From positions 558,001 through 622,000 of the forward strand of contig JAQWPM010000021.1 of assembly GCA_029245345.1 (NCBI GenBank): a DNA stretch of 64,000 nt, written 5' to 3'. Positions 19,868 through 30,242 of this stretch are shown here, piece after piece. This DNA comes from Longimicrobiales bacterium. Lineage in GTDB: Bacteria; Gemmatimonadota; Gemmatimonadetes; Longimicrobiales; Gaopeijiaceae. Within the stretch, counting starts at the first letter, position 1. The number at the start of each line of letters is the position of its first letter. A program made the position numbers and the translations under genes. The notes below the pieces were generated by a model that did not search any database, was not told the origin of the DNA, and worked only from the letters and a program-made list of their open reading frames with translations.

Positions 19868-22054
19868 TCAGCCCAACGCGATCGGAAGCGTCCTCACGCG
19901 CTGGCCTGTCAGCGCGAACAGCGCATTCGTCACCGCAGGAGCAATCGGCGGCACACCAGGCTCGCCCACGCCACCCGGACCATCCCCACTCGGCGCGAGC
20001 ACAACGTGCATCTCGGGCGCCTCACTCATGCGTACCATCTCGTAGTCGTGGAAGTTGCTCTGCACCGCTCGACCATCCTCTATCGTGATCTTGCCGTAGA
20101 GCGCCGCCGTCAGACCGAAGATGATCCCGCTCTCCATCTGCGCCCGGACGATCGCCGGGTTCACAACCACACCGCAGTCGACCGCGCACCAGACTTTGTG
20201 CACCCGTGGGCGTCCGTCCTCCCCAAGAGAGACTTCGGCGACCTCGGCAACGTAAGAGCCGAACGACTCGGCCACGGCGATGCCGCGGGCCCGACCCTGC
20301 GGAACCTCACTTCCCCAATCGGCTGCTTCGGCGACCGTGTTGAGAACCGCGAGATGCCGCGGGTGTTCGGCCAACAAGTCTCGGCGGTACTCATAGGGGT
20401 CCTGGCCCGCCGCGTGGGCCAGCTCATCAATGAACGACTCCACTACGAACGCAGAGTGAGTGTGCCCAACGGAGCGCCAGAATCCCACCGGCACGGGGAG
20501 CTCCACCGTGGCCGCGGTCATGCGGAAGTTCGGCACACGATAGGGCTGATTGGAGGCGCCTTCGGCCGACGTGGGATCCACGCCGTTCTTCATGACCGTC
20601 CGGTTGCGCACGAAGCCCGGCATCCACTCAGGCAAGAGGCGATTGAGAATCGACTGGGAGGCCATGTCGTGGCGCCACACCGCCGGGTTACCCGCATCGT
20701 CGAGGGTAGCAGAGAGTCGATGGAGCGATGCAGGCCGATAGAAGTCGTGCTGCATGTCGTCTTCCCTGGACCACATCACCCTGACGGCACCTTCCACGCG
20801 CCCGGCGATTTCCGCAGCCTCTTGTACAAAGTCTTTCTCAGCTCTTCGTCCGAAGCCGCCTCCCAGGAAGGTCGAATGAACGACGGTGTCGTCAGCGCTC
20901 ACACCCGCGGCCGCTGCCGCCACCTGCCTCGCCCCACCCCCACCCAGCATGGCCGGTCCGTTCTGGAACTGAGTCGCCGCCCATACGGTGCAGCGACCGT
21001 CCTCGACGAGCGCCGTACAATTCATGGGCTCCATGGTCGCGTGCGCGAGATACGGCAGTTCATACTCCGCCGTGATCGCCTCACCGCCCGTGGCAGCCTC
21101 CACGGCACCATGCTCGGCTGCGACACCTCCACCTTCATCGATCCCTGCCGCGAGCCGACGGCTGATCTCAGCGTCGTTCAGCCCCGCGGCCTCGCCCTCG
21201 TCCCATTCGACGACGAGCGCATCTCGACCCTTTAACGCGGGCCAATAGCCGTCGGCCAACACGGCGACGCCGCTGCTGATCTCAAGGACTTCTTGCACGC
21301 CCGGCATCGCCAGTGCAGCGGTCGCATCGAACGAACGAACAGCACCCCCGAACACCGGACAGCGAGCCACCATCGCGACCCGCGCGTCGGCCGGACCGGC
21401 GTCCACGCCGAAGATCGCCTGGCCGGTCGTCTTCTGAGGCACATCAAGACGCGGCTGTGGGAGGCCAATGATCCGAAACTCGGACGGGTCCTTGAGCGGC
21501 ACATTCGCCGGAACGGCAACTGAGGCGGCCGCGACCGCTAAGTCAGCGTAAGCGAGCGTAGAACCATCGGGGTGATGCGCCATCGCATCACGCATCACGA
21601 CGTCTGCTGCCGGGACGTCCCACTCCTGAGCCGCAGCTTCGCGCAGCATCTCGCGCGCGGTCGCTCCGGCCTCTCGCAGGACCTCCCACATCTCGACGAT
21701 GCTCGTGCTACCGCCCGTGACCTGCATGCCCAGCGCAGCACCGTATGCCGGGTGAGCAGGCGCAAAAGCGAACGCTACACGTTCGAATGGGACTTCGAGT
21801 TCTTCGGCGACCAGCATGGGAAGCGATGTGGCGACACCCTGCCCCATCTCCGCCTTGCCGACCATGACCGTGATCGACCCGTCTGTTTCGATCCTTAGGA
21901 ACGGATTGGGAGCGAACGCCGCGTCCGTATACGGAACGCCTGGGCCCGACATGACCTTGTAGCCAATCCCTAAAGCCAATCCCGTCCCAGCCAAACCCGC
22001 CACCTTCACGAAGGTCCGGCGCGTCATCATCGGCTTCTGTCCGTTCTCGCTCAT
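19868..22054 (-). CDS. Molybdopterin-binding subunit of an IorB-like aldehyde/N-heterocycle oxidoreductase
   Basis: This 728-residue protein belongs to the xanthine dehydrogenase superfamily, isoquinoline 1-oxidoreductase beta type. It starts with a Tat signal ([13 protein letters not shown], residues about 11-23), the usual way a folded cofactor-containing enzyme reaches the periplasm. Conserved stretches include [29 protein letters not shown] and the C-terminal [17 protein letters not shown], which lie around the molybdenum cytosine dinucleotide site. The ATG overlaps the stop of the iron-sulfur subunit gene (ATGA), so the subunits are co-translated. No FAD subunit is present, consistent with the two-subunit IorAB class that passes electrons to a cytochrome. 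The substrate (aldehyde or N-heterocycle) cannot be assigned. Confidence 0.9.
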   Translation of the reverse strand: MSENGQKPMMTRRTFVKVAGLAGTGLALGIGYKVMSGPGVPYTDAAFAPNPFLRIETDGSITVMVGKAEMGQGVATSLPMLVAEELEVPFERVAFAFAPAHPAYGAALGMQVTGGSTSIVEMWEVLREAGATAREMLREAAAQEWDVPAADVVMRDAMAHHPDGSTLAYADLAVAAASVAVPANVPLKDPSEFRIIGLPQPRLDVPQKTTGQAIFGVDAGPADARVAMVARCPVFGGAVRSFDATAALAMPGVQEVLEISSGVAVLADGYWPALKGRDALVVEWDEGEAAGLNDAEISRRLAAGIDEGGGVAAEHGAVEAATGGEAITAEYELPYLAHATMEPMNCTALVEDGRCTVWAATQFQNGPAMLGGGGARQVAAAAAGVSADDTVVHSTFLGGGFGRRAEKDFVQEAAEIAGRVEGAVRVMWSREDDMQHDFYRPASLHRLSATLDDAGNPAVWRHDMASQSILNRLLPEWMPGFVRNRTVMKNGVDPTSAEGASNQPYRVPNFRMTAATVELPVPVGFWRSVGHTHSAFVVESFIDELAHAAGQDPYEYRRDLLAEHPRHLAVLNTVAEAADWGSEVPQGRARGIAVAESFGSYVAEVAEVSLGEDGRPRVHKVWCAVDCGVVVNPAIVRAQMESGIIFGLTAALYGKITIEDGRAVQSNFHDYEMVRMSEAPEMHVVLAPSGDGPGGVGEPGVPPIAPAVTNALFALTGQRVRTLPIALG

Positions 22055-22551
22055 CGGTCACCTCCGGACGCACCTGCACCATCCGTGGAGGTGATCCCTG
22101 CACGCATATCCGCGGCGCGATGAATCGCCCGCCGGATGGCATTGTAGGTCCCGCAGCGGCAGATGTTGTCGGACATCGCCACGTCGATGGCCTCGTCGGT
22201 TGGCTTCTCATCCGAATCGAGCAGCGCAGCCGCAGCCATGATTTGGCCAGACTGGCAGTATCCACACTGTGGGACCTGCTCCATCACCCAAGCCAACTGC
22301 ACCGGATCAGAGCCGTCGGGCGACAGGCCTTCGATGGTCTTGATCTCAGCCCCGGCCACGTCTCTCACCGGCAGCTGACACGTCTTCATGGCCTGCCCGT
22401 TCACGTGCACCGTGCACGCCCCGCACTGCCCGAGCCCGCATCCGAACTTGGTCCCGGTGAGGCGAAGCGTATCGCGCAGCACCCAGAGCAGCGGCATGTC
22501 ATCAGGGGCGTCGACTTCGACGACTCGGCCATTCAGTGTGAGCGTGACCAT
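22051..22551 (-). CDS. [2Fe-2S] subunit of the molybdenum hydroxylase (IorA-like)
   Basis: This 166-residue electron-transfer subunit has two [2Fe-2S] clusters. The N-terminal plant-ferredoxin-like domain has Cys38, Cys43, Cys46 and Cys58 ([11 protein letters not shown] and later TC). The helical second domain has CGYC and ICRCG. This is the normal size and order for IorA/CoxS small subunits. It has no signal peptide, so it probably rides out with the Tat-signalled partner encoded immediately after it, with a 4-nt overlap. The upstream sulfatase stop is 37 nt away, which leaves open whether the PhoD, sulfatase and oxidoreductase genes share a transcript. Confidence 0.93.
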   Translation of the reverse strand: MVTLTLNGRVVEVDAPDDMPLLWVLRDTLRLTGTKFGCGLGQCGACTVHVNGQAMKTCQLPVRDVAGAEIKTIEGLSPDGSDPVQLAWVMEQVPQCGYCQSGQIMAAAALLDSDEKPTDEAIDVAMSDNICRCGTYNAIRRAIHRAADMRAGITSTDGAGASGGDR

Positions 22552-22588
22552 TCACATCATCCGCTTTGAGGAGAACTCTGGACCAGAG

Positions 22589-25072
22589 TTACCGACTCCG
22601 AATCCGCTCGTCCAGTTCCGCCATCGTAAAGCGCACGCTCAGGATGTAGGGGTCCACAAAGTCGTCCCAGTGCCCGTATGTCGTCCCTACGAAGGTCCCG
22701 TCGGGCAGGACTTCAACCCCGGCATACGTGGAGTCCCAAGCGTTCTTGTTGTCTTTCACACGTACACGGTACTGCCCGGAGCCTCCAGTCTCGATAGCGT
22801 CCCAATCACCCACCCACATGACCCAATCACCCTTGCTCGGGCTGTCCGCAGCCATGTCGCGGAAGGTGACGACCAAGCGTCCGTCTGGGGCATAACGGGC
22901 TACGTGCCGGTCCCCCGTCAGCGTGAGAGGGAGCTCTCGCGGTTCGGTCCACGTCTCCCCGTCGTCGTCAGAGAAGACCACGAACGACTCGTGCTGCCGC
23001 GAGTTCTCACGAAGCAGGAGTGCGATCCGGCTTCCATCCGGTGATACGACCAAGCCAGGCTCGCACAAATCGGCATCGGGATGCTCGGCTACGACCCACG
23101 GCTCGGACCACGTCAGGCCCCCATCGGATGAACGCGAGGCAAACACATGGAAATCCGTGGCTGCACCTTCGTTCCGAAGGAAGCGTCCATCGTCGTGAAA
23201 GAACGCCAGCAGGTCACCATTCTTCTGCGTGTGCAGCGACGACATGGCGACGATTCCGCCGAAGTCTCCGATCGGTTCGAGCTCAGACCACGTTGCTCCT
23301 TCGTCTTCCGAGATCGCTCTTCGGATGGGATACAGTCCAGAGAACATCACCAAGCGATGTCCACCCTCCGGCTTGGCCACGCGGAACATGGTCGGCACTT
23401 CGAGCGACGTCGCCCAACTGCCGGGAACAGGCAGCCGGTCACTCCAGCTCTGTCCACCGTCCGGGCTCTTCTTATACACGATGGATCCCCGGCCATGTCC
23501 CTCGGGGTACACAGTGAGGATCGTCTGACCGTCTTCCATCAGCTGCGTCGTGGGGTGTCCCAAGTACTGCCCGGGCACACGGTCCACGACCACCTGGCGA
23601 TCCGTCTCGGCGTCGAGGTCGACGAGGGGAATCCCGAAGACACTGTCGGGCATCACCGGTGCCGGAATGAACGCGTCGGTCTCCGCCCACCACGCTTCGA
23701 GGGCTCCCCTTAGCTCCGCTGTCAGCTCAGGCATCTCCGCAGACAGGTCGTTGCTCTCGCTGACATCCGCCGCGAGGTCATACAACTCCCACACGTCGCC
23801 CTCAAAGAAGTGGATCAGCTTGTGGTCCCCTCGCCGGATGGCGCTCGCGGGCGTCGTCCGCCAGTGCCCCGCCATCCCCCTGTAGGCTTCTAGGTAGGCC
23901 GGAAAATGCCAGAACACGTCTCGGGCCTCCATGGCGTCCCCACGCAACACCGGGAGAAAACTCTGCCCGTCCATCACCTGGCCGGCAGGCAACTCGCCCC
24001 CGGCGACGCTTACCAGCGTCGGATAGAAGTCCGTCCCGATGACGGGGACGTCCTGAACCGAGCCGGCCTCGATCTGCCCGGGCCATCGCGCAATCAATGG
24101 CTCTCGGATGCCACCTTCGTACAACATGCCCTTTGATCCCCGAAGCGGCGCCATCGAAGTAACCGGGCCGTAGCCGCCGTTGTCAGCGTAGAAAATGACG
24201 AGCGTGTTCTCGGCCAAACCAAGTGAGTCGAGGGCTGCCATTACGAGGCCTAAGCTCTCGTCCATTGCGGTGACCATCGCACCGTACTCGGCGTTCCCCT
24301 GCCCGCCGGAAGCCGGCCTATCCGCATACTCAGCAACGAGATCGGGCCTGCCTTGAATGGGCGTATGCACCGCGTAGTGGGACAGATAAAGGAAGAACGT
24401 CTCTTCGCGGTTCTCCTCCATGAAGCCGATCACTTCATCGGTGAGCCGGTCCGTCAGGTACTCCCCTTCCTCCCCCTCTTCCAGCCCCGGAATTTGCCGT
24501 CCGTTACGCTCGTATGGGTAGAAGTATCCCGGCGGAGAGCCCGCAGCGTTCCCGGCCACACTCCAGTCAAAGCCATGATCCGTGGGGAGCGAACCGTCCC
24601 CACCCAGATGCCACTTCCCCGCATGACCCGTCGTATACCCAGCTTCCTGTAGGGACTCGGCGAGCGTCGCCACCCCGAGGTCGAGGTCCAGTCGATTTTG
24701 TACTGGAACAAGCCTCCGGTTGGCAGCGTCGCCACGGGCCGCGGACGCTACGGTGTAGACACCAGTCCTGGGCGCATATTGCCCGGACATCAGCGCAGCA
24801 CGACTCGGTGCGCAGTTCGGTGCATTCGCGTACGCGTTGGTGAAGCGCATGCCTTCGGCGGCCAATCGATCGACGTTGGGCGTTTCGTAATACGTGCTGC
24901 CCTGCACGCCTAAGTCGTTCCAGCCGAGATCGTCGATATAGATCAGGACAATGTTCGGTGGGGACTCCTCAGCGCTCCCAGGACCGGAACCATCCCCGCA
25001 CGCCGAGACGGCCAGAGCCATCAGCGCCGTGCGGACGACCAGCGTCAGCCTGATCGTGGGGACAAAGCTCAC
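22589..25072 (-). CDS. Lipoprotein sulfatase fused to a sialidase-like (BNR) domain
   Basis: The 827-residue product starts with a lipoprotein signal (lipobox VSAC, Cys25). It continues as a type I sulfatase: metal-binding DDL (Asp47-48), formylglycine motif Cys87 in CAPSRAALMSG, GKWHLGG and FFLYLSHYAVH. The sulfatase domain ends near residue 480. The remaining 350 residues are a second domain with Asp-box repeats (SPDGGQSWS, SEDEGATWS, SSDGGLTWS, SDDDGETWT), as in exo-sialidase/BNR propellers. The fusion suggests one surface-anchored protein that desulfates and binds or cleaves a glycan. No formylglycine-generating enzyme is in the window. Its start overlaps the PhoD-like gene stop by 4 nt. 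Confidence 0.9.
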   Translation of the reverse strand: MSFVPTIRLTLVVRTALMALAVSACGDGSGPGSAEESPPNIVLIYIDDLGWNDLGVQGSTYYETPNVDRLAAEGMRFTNAYANAPNCAPSRAALMSGQYAPRTGVYTVASAARGDAANRRLVPVQNRLDLDLGVATLAESLQEAGYTTGHAGKWHLGGDGSLPTDHGFDWSVAGNAAGSPPGYFYPYERNGRQIPGLEEGEEGEYLTDRLTDEVIGFMEENREETFFLYLSHYAVHTPIQGRPDLVAEYADRPASGGQGNAEYGAMVTAMDESLGLVMAALDSLGLAENTLVIFYADNGGYGPVTSMAPLRGSKGMLYEGGIREPLIARWPGQIEAGSVQDVPVIGTDFYPTLVSVAGGELPAGQVMDGQSFLPVLRGDAMEARDVFWHFPAYLEAYRGMAGHWRTTPASAIRRGDHKLIHFFEGDVWELYDLAADVSESNDLSAEMPELTAELRGALEAWWAETDAFIPAPVMPDSVFGIPLVDLDAETDRQVVVDRVPGQYLGHPTTQLMEDGQTILTVYPEGHGRGSIVYKKSPDGGQSWSDRLPVPGSWATSLEVPTMFRVAKPEGGHRLVMFSGLYPIRRAISEDEGATWSELEPIGDFGGIVAMSSLHTQKNGDLLAFFHDDGRFLRNEGAATDFHVFASRSSDGGLTWSEPWVVAEHPDADLCEPGLVVSPDGSRIALLLRENSRQHESFVVFSDDDGETWTEPRELPLTLTGDRHVARYAPDGRLVVTFRDMAADSPSKGDWVMWVGDWDAIETGGSGQYRVRVKDNKNAWDSTYAGVEVLPDGTFVGTTYGHWDDFVDPYILSVRFTMAELDERIRSR

Positions 25073-27840
25073 TCGAACACCACGTCGAGTACCGCGCTCT
25101 CATCAGCAGTCGGGCGGACGCCGGTCAACGTCTGAAGCCGGTCCGTACCCGGCTCACCGACAACAATCGTGTAGGCACCACCCGCCGTGAACACGCGCGG
25201 CCGATAACGGTCGCCCTGGATGCGCAGGGTATAAGCTACTTCGCCCGTGCGCTCCTCAACGACCTGCACCACCGGGTCCACCATTCCGGTCACCACCACC
25301 TCTGGCAGGTACGCGACAGCCTCACGGTCGTACTGCTCCGCCTGCGTTACAGTGACCGGCCAGCCGGGATACTGAGCAGCATCCGCAGCCGACGGGTCGA
25401 CCCAGCGCGGCCATGCCTCGACCTCGATCTCACGCGTGCTTCTGTCGAAGCGCATGATCCCGTACCCCGGCGCTCGCTGATACAACTCGTGGGGCTCGAA
25501 ATCAACCTGGGTTGGGTTCGCCACGGCCAGCACGGTCATGCGGTTTCCGAAGCCGTCGAGATACTCCCCGGTGTTGCGGGGAGACGAAGGCACGGGATTC
25601 CTGCCTGGTGTGGGCGGAAACCACCTCCGCGGCCAGAGATTGGCGATGGATGGGACGGTGAAGACATGTCCGGCATCGTTCCAGGCATCCACTCCATATC
25701 GAATGAAGTGCCCAAGATGTTGATCGCCTACTACATGAAACGCAAAGCCCTTCCGTAATGCACGGACTCCACGGTCCCGGCCCGACTTCGGCCAGCCGTT
25801 CGAGTCCATGTCTTCGGCAAGCTTTTCGCCTTCTAGGTATTCACCTGGCTCCACGATGTACGAGCCCGGCAACACCGCCCCACTGGTGGCGTCCTCAGGG
25901 ATTGTCGCAACGTCCGCGAAAGGCGTCTGAGACAAAACGACCTTCATCCAGGCGCCGTCAGTCCAGTCGTTCGCCCACTCCTCCAGGAACCGCTCCTGCC
26001 CTTCCCCGAGCAGCACCGCATCCGGTGAGTCGGATTGGGTCGCCGCGTTGAAGCCGGGCCGCCGCGGCCAGCCGTTCACGACGTCTCCTCCGCGAACGAC
26101 CACGGACGGAGGTGACTTCCACATCCGGTCTGCGAGCACCGCGAAGCTCATGCCGCCGTATTCAATGCGTGTGTGATACGTGGTGATGCCCAACGCCATC
26201 GGGTCTGCCGGCGCCGGATCCGGCAGGTGAGAGACCTGCGTCCGATGCATCGCGTTCACCCAATCGGGTGACATCCGATACCCGCCTGCGTCCTGAACCG
26301 TGTAGTCGCCCGGCTCCCTCACGCCCCCGTTGCCCCAAATGTTGCCGTGGTAGGCGTCATGGTCATCAGGGATCGTGACCGTGGGCCTGTCACGAGTCAG
26401 ATCACGGAACGACCACACGAAGCGGAACCAGTGCCCCAGGTAGTCCACGGAGGCGATGTCGGTCGTATCGCGGACGACACCTTCGAGCCCGCCCTCATAG
26501 ATCTGGTCGCCTGCGAAGAAGATCATATCCGGGTCATGGTGTGCCACGCCCGCTACGGTCTCGTTATTGGGATACCAGAAGTGGCTTCCATTCCACTGTC
26601 CGTCCGCGCCCGAGATGTGGTGGCAATTGAGGCCAGCCAGCACGAACTCTTCAGTGTCGTCCGGGATCTGGCGAATGGTGCCCTCGAAGTAGTGCGGCGT
26701 CGGCTCGCGAAGCCCGATCGGGAAACTGTAAGCCACTCGGTACGGGACATCCTCGGGAGCGTCCCAGCCCTCGAGGCGGAAATGCGCCGTAGCACTCAAA
26801 GGTTGGATCTCAGCGGATGCCACGCGCTGCCAGCCTCCGTCGCGCTGTAGCTCGAGATGAGCCTCCGGGGCGTCCGTCGGCCCGAGAGGTCCGAGCTGGG
26901 CGGTCATCTTCATGGTGCCACGCGACAACGTGTACATCGCGCCCATGACGGGGCCGAAAGCGCGGTCTTTGTGTCTGCGGACTTTCGCACCATCCAACGT
27001 CCATGATGCGAACCAGTAGCCCGGCGCGTCTTCCGCCGCGGCGCCGTCGGCAGCGGCGGGACTCCGGTGCGACACCAGCGCCACATTTCCGGTCATGTGC
27101 TCTGGGTCGATGCCGGAGTACCAAGCCCGAGCACGCTCATTGCCAGTGACGCCGTCCAACAGCGTCACGATCATCGAATACGTGTCACCGTCGGGCTCGG
27201 CCTGGACGGCCAGGAACATGTCGTTCCCCACTTCCCCGGAGACCTCGGTCTGATCCGCCTGGATCAGCGGCCAGTGCTCAAGCGGGATGTTCGGGTTGGG
27301 CCCCGTGTAGCCGTGATTCTCCGAGTTGTCACGCACGACGATCTGTCCCGTACCGTCCACGGCGACGATCAAGCCACCGTCTGTGGATGGCCAGTGGTGG
27401 CTCAGCGCGCTGATTCGGAAGTCCACATCACCGCCACCGACCCCGATCAGGAAGCCGGACCAGGTGTCCTCATGCCTCGCCCCTGGTTCGACCGCACCCA
27501 TACCCACACTCATTCGGAATGCGCCGTCGTCGTCGCTGAGCGCGTAAGTGAGCAAGTGCAGGGTCCGCATCGGCTTGGCACGGCTGCCTTCGATGCTCTC
27601 GATGCGTCCGTCGCGAGCACGCCAGTCCTGCAGCCGATTCGCGTAGTAGTCGGGTCCGACCCAGATGCGGTCGGCGTCCTCCGTCACGAGGCCGATGAAC
27701 TGCGGACCGGGTTCCACGCAGCCGCTGAGGGCGACGCTCGCGAGGACGAGGCCGAGGAGTAATCCATTGCCCTTCAGCGGGCCAACACGGGGCGGACGAC
27801 TGACGACAGGGTCCGACGATGCACTAGGCGATTGGGACAA
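25069..27840 (-). CDS. PhoD-like phosphatase lipoprotein
   Basis: The start is a TTG at 27840 with AAGGAGG 7 nt upstream. The protein (923 residues) has a lipoprotein signal with lipobox LSGC at Cys41. Residues about 45-320 form a concanavalin-like N-terminal domain. The second half matches PhoD/metallophosphoesterase proteins: GLNCHHISG, DMIFFAGDQIYE (about 478-489), TIPDDHDAYHGNIWG and HVVGDQHLGHFIRYG, which supply Asp and His metal ligands. Alkaline phosphatase D enzymes hydrolyse phosphomono- or diesters outside the cytoplasm. The length is well above plain PhoD because of the N-domain. The gene overlaps the sulfatase-sialidase gene, so phosphate and sulfate ester removal may be coupled. 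Confidence 0.85.
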   Translation of the reverse strand: MSQSPSASSDPVVSRPPRVGPLKGNGLLLGLVLASVALSGCVEPGPQFIGLVTEDADRIWVGPDYYANRLQDWRARDGRIESIEGSRAKPMRTLHLLTYALSDDDGAFRMSVGMGAVEPGARHEDTWSGFLIGVGGGDVDFRISALSHHWPSTDGGLIVAVDGTGQIVVRDNSENHGYTGPNPNIPLEHWPLIQADQTEVSGEVGNDMFLAVQAEPDGDTYSMIVTLLDGVTGNERARAWYSGIDPEHMTGNVALVSHRSPAAADGAAAEDAPGYWFASWTLDGAKVRRHKDRAFGPVMGAMYTLSRGTMKMTAQLGPLGPTDAPEAHLELQRDGGWQRVASAEIQPLSATAHFRLEGWDAPEDVPYRVAYSFPIGLREPTPHYFEGTIRQIPDDTEEFVLAGLNCHHISGADGQWNGSHFWYPNNETVAGVAHHDPDMIFFAGDQIYEGGLEGVVRDTTDIASVDYLGHWFRFVWSFRDLTRDRPTVTIPDDHDAYHGNIWGNGGVREPGDYTVQDAGGYRMSPDWVNAMHRTQVSHLPDPAPADPMALGITTYHTRIEYGGMSFAVLADRMWKSPPSVVVRGGDVVNGWPRRPGFNAATQSDSPDAVLLGEGQERFLEEWANDWTDGAWMKVVLSQTPFADVATIPEDATSGAVLPGSYIVEPGEYLEGEKLAEDMDSNGWPKSGRDRGVRALRKGFAFHVVGDQHLGHFIRYGVDAWNDAGHVFTVPSIANLWPRRWFPPTPGRNPVPSSPRNTGEYLDGFGNRMTVLAVANPTQVDFEPHELYQRAPGYGIMRFDRSTREIEVEAWPRWVDPSAADAAQYPGWPVTVTQAEQYDREAVAYLPEVVVTGMVDPVVQVVEERTGEVAYTLRIQGDRYRPRVFTAGGAYTIVVGEPGTDRLQTLTGVRPTADESAVLDVVFE

Positions 27841-28088
27841 GAACGAGCCTCCTTGGACTCACCGACTGGAACGGTTCTGGCTCTGCGAACCTCACCGGAC
27901 GAAACCTCGGCTTCCTAGGCCCATTCGCAAGGACATCGATATCGAGTTCCTTGGAGATTCGATCCGACAGCTGGCGTGCCTCGAAGACGTCCATGACACG
28001 CGCCTGAATATCCGAATGCTTGCGTGCGAAAGCCGGCACGGGTCAATCGCCGCAACGTTCACGGTCGTCGTTGCGCAGGTCAAAGGCG

Positions 28089-28118
28089 GCGCGGGCCGGT
28101 GAGGTTCCCGGCCCGCGC
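28089..28118 (-). terminator. Hairpin terminator after the amidohydrolase operon
   Basis: GCGCGGGCCGG (28089-28099) pairs perfectly with CCGGCCCGCGC (28108-28118) around an 8-nt loop, 14 nt past the stop at 28132. On the minus strand only a short T run follows. It separates the 28-33 kb operon from the PhoD gene. Confidence 0.65.
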
Positions 28119-28131
28119 GCCCTATCGAGCG

Positions 28132-29790
28132 TCAGCGTCCCCCTGATCCAATCGGCCGCCTGGCCGTCGGCCCCACGATGAACGGCTTGGTCACGATGTC
28201 CGGCCCGACTCCGCGCTTGGACTCCGCCACGATGCGCGCAACCTCTTCCATCAGCTTGTCGTTTTCGATCACCACACCGTCTTTGATCGTGTGGATGATG
28301 CCCTGCGTCCGGTACATCTCCCTGGCCTCGTTCATGTTGATCGCGCCGAACGGGTACAGGTAGCGGAAGTTCTCGGCCGGAGAACCATCGACTACGAGCA
28401 GGTCGGCGATGTAGCCCACCTGAACCATGCCCAGCTTGGGCTCCAGAATCGTCTGGGCCGAGTTGAACGTCGCGCTCTGAAGTACCTCGAGCGGATGCAT
28501 CCCAGATTCGAGCACGAGCTGGAGCTCTCGGATGTTGCCGAAGCCCCCCGTCGACCACTGGTAGTTGTCGTCTGTGCCGTACGCGACGCGCCCGCCACGC
28601 TTGTTGAACTCGTAGATCATGTCGCCCCACAGGTCGTACATGTAGTGCCAACGGTATTCGTCCATCGACGTCCAGTTGTACTGGAAGGACGCGTGGTTAT
28701 CCGCATTCGGTAGGTGCCAGTCCCACAGCGCCTGGTGCGTGTACTTCTCGTGCCACGGCAGGCTCTGGGCGCGAAGGATGTCGCGGTTGGCCTCGTAGGT
28801 AGCCCGGTTCGGCTGCATGGTCACGCCGTAGTACACCAGCGAATCCACCACCGTGTTCAACAGTCGATGCCGGGTCTCTTCGTTTTCACCCGCCTCGATC
28901 CAGACCTGGGCGGCCTCGCGGAATCGTTTGTTCTCGTCGAGGAAGTTGTAGTCCACTGGATAATTCTGGACGCCGCGGTTGAGCGCGGACTCAGCATACC
29001 CGTAGTGGTGCACGATCATGGTCACGCCGAGCCGGGCAGCATCCAGAGCGTTCACCTGCGATGTGCTGGACGGTTGGATGTGAACCGCGGTGATCCCACC
29101 CGCGGCCTCGATCGCCTGCGCGGCCGCCCCGAACATCGTGGGGTTCCAGGTGAGCTGGTTCAGGTACACCTGCCGCACGCCGGCCGCGATCATGTCGCGA
29201 GCGATCTGAGGTGCCATCTCGGGGTCGGCCAAGTCCTCAGCCGAGTAGTCCGTCTTACTGCCCCACCCGTAGATCGGAAACAGCCGGGGCGACAGGATCT
29301 CGTTGCCTCGCTCAGCCTGCAGTTGGTCTTGCACCCGGTCTTCTTCAGCCGGCCCGATGGAGGTCACGCCCGTCGCGAGCTGCATATAGTAGATGTAGTC
29401 GAGCGGTAGCTCCTCACCCCGCAGGTGCAGATGCAGGTTGAGCATACCCGGCATCACAAAGAGCCCGTCGCCTTCAATGATGCGGTCGCCCTGCATGCGC
29501 TCCGGGTTGTTGCGATCGTGCTGGGTCATCTCCGCGATCACGTTACCCGTGACGAGGATGTCGTACGGGCCGCTCGCGGGGCCGCCGTGCCCCGGGATCA
29601 CCATGACGTTGCGGAGGACCAGGCGTTCGTAGGGTCCCTCCGCTAGGTCGCCGAACATCTTGGTTTCAGTCGGGTTGGGGTTGGCTTGGACCTTTTCGAG
29701 CTGAGCGCTGGCGGGCGCCGCGAGCGCGAACGAAAGGCAAAGCGCAGAGAGGATGCCTGGTGGCATCCAGCGTGTACGGACCGTGATCAT
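28132..29790 (-). CDS. Exported amidohydrolase
   Basis: ATG 29790 with an upstream GGAGC gives 552 residues. The Sec signal ends at APASAQ (about residue 30). A urease-like beta domain leads into the metal-dependent hydrolase barrel. There are a His-x-His pair in LNLHLHLRGEE (about residues 119-123), later His residues in TAVHIQ and VHHYGY, and the catalytic Asp in AYGTDDNYQ. The C-terminal part returns to the beta domain (GYIADLLVVDGSPAEN). Members cleave amide or ester bonds in cyclic amides, dipeptides or amidated compounds; the substrate cannot be deduced here. It is the last gene of an operon with the Smr, M20-like and serine hydrolase genes, followed by a hairpin. Confidence 0.87.
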   Translation of the reverse strand: MITVRTRWMPPGILSALCLSFALAAPASAQLEKVQANPNPTETKMFGDLAEGPYERLVLRNVMVIPGHGGPASGPYDILVTGNVIAEMTQHDRNNPERMQGDRIIEGDGLFVMPGMLNLHLHLRGEELPLDYIYYMQLATGVTSIGPAEEDRVQDQLQAERGNEILSPRLFPIYGWGSKTDYSAEDLADPEMAPQIARDMIAAGVRQVYLNQLTWNPTMFGAAAQAIEAAGGITAVHIQPSSTSQVNALDAARLGVTMIVHHYGYAESALNRGVQNYPVDYNFLDENKRFREAAQVWIEAGENEETRHRLLNTVVDSLVYYGVTMQPNRATYEANRDILRAQSLPWHEKYTHQALWDWHLPNADNHASFQYNWTSMDEYRWHYMYDLWGDMIYEFNKRGGRVAYGTDDNYQWSTGGFGNIRELQLVLESGMHPLEVLQSATFNSAQTILEPKLGMVQVGYIADLLVVDGSPAENFRYLYPFGAINMNEAREMYRTQGIIHTIKDGVVIENDKLMEEVARIVAESKRGVGPDIVTKPFIVGPTARRPIGSGGR

Positions 29791-29869
29791 AGCTAAGCTC
29801 CTGCAGTCGTGTTCGGTAGAGATCCCACAAGCTACGAAGCGAGCAGAAGTGGCGCAGCCTAGCGACCCT

Positions 29870-30226
29870 TCAGCGCAGCCTCACGGCCACGCCACCACCC
29901 CCTGGCAGCCCCGCGACCTCACGAACAAGGCGGGTCAAGTCGTCATCCAGCAGGTCGCGGACCAAACCAGGCAGCACCGGAGCGCCCTCGGACCGGTTGC
30001 CCTTACCCGTGATGATGTGAACCACCCTGCCGCTCGCCGTATGGCTCTGTCGCTTCATGAACGCCATGACACGTGGCTCCGCCTGAGCCGCGGTCATTCC
30101 ATGGAGGTCGAGCTTGTCCGCGGGGTACTCGCTGAGCAATAACGCGATGCCCGTGAGCGCCGGCGGGTCTGAAGCTGCGGCGCCCGCTCGTCCTGGCCGC
30201 TGACTCTTCGGCTTACGCTTTGCCAT
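29870..30226 (-). CDS. Small Smr-domain protein
   Basis: This 118-residue protein has a basic N-terminus (MAKRKPKSQRPGR) and one Smr domain: LDLHGMTAAQAE (residues about 38-49), then IITGKGNRSE.GAPVL and PGGGGVAVRLR. Smr domains of this small MutS-related class bind or nick branched DNA or act as RNA endonucleases. The DLHG and TGKGN motifs are intact. It has no signal peptide, an exception among its neighbours. GGGGAGG precedes the ATG, and the M20-like gene stop is 16 nt upstream, so it probably shares a transcript with secreted enzymes without an obvious functional link. Confidence 0.9.
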   Translation of the reverse strand: MAKRKPKSQRPGRAGAAASDPPALTGIALLLSEYPADKLDLHGMTAAQAEPRVMAFMKRQSHTASGRVVHIITGKGNRSEGAPVLPGLVRDLLDDDLTRLVREVAGLPGGGGVAVRLR

Positions 30227-30242
30227 GGATGGCCTCCCCGTC

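Noticed and set aside
22574-22590. Palindrome AACTCTGGACCAGAGTT as a terminator between sulfatase and IorA genes
   Set aside because: The central spacer is too short for a normal loop, it overlaps the stop codon and there is no T-run.
27824-28039. 71-codon frame between the amidohydrolase operon and the PhoD gene
   Set aside because: It overlaps the PhoD start and its ribosome site, has no clear ribosome site of its own and no recognisable family. The 250-bp gap otherwise shows only the terminator hairpin.
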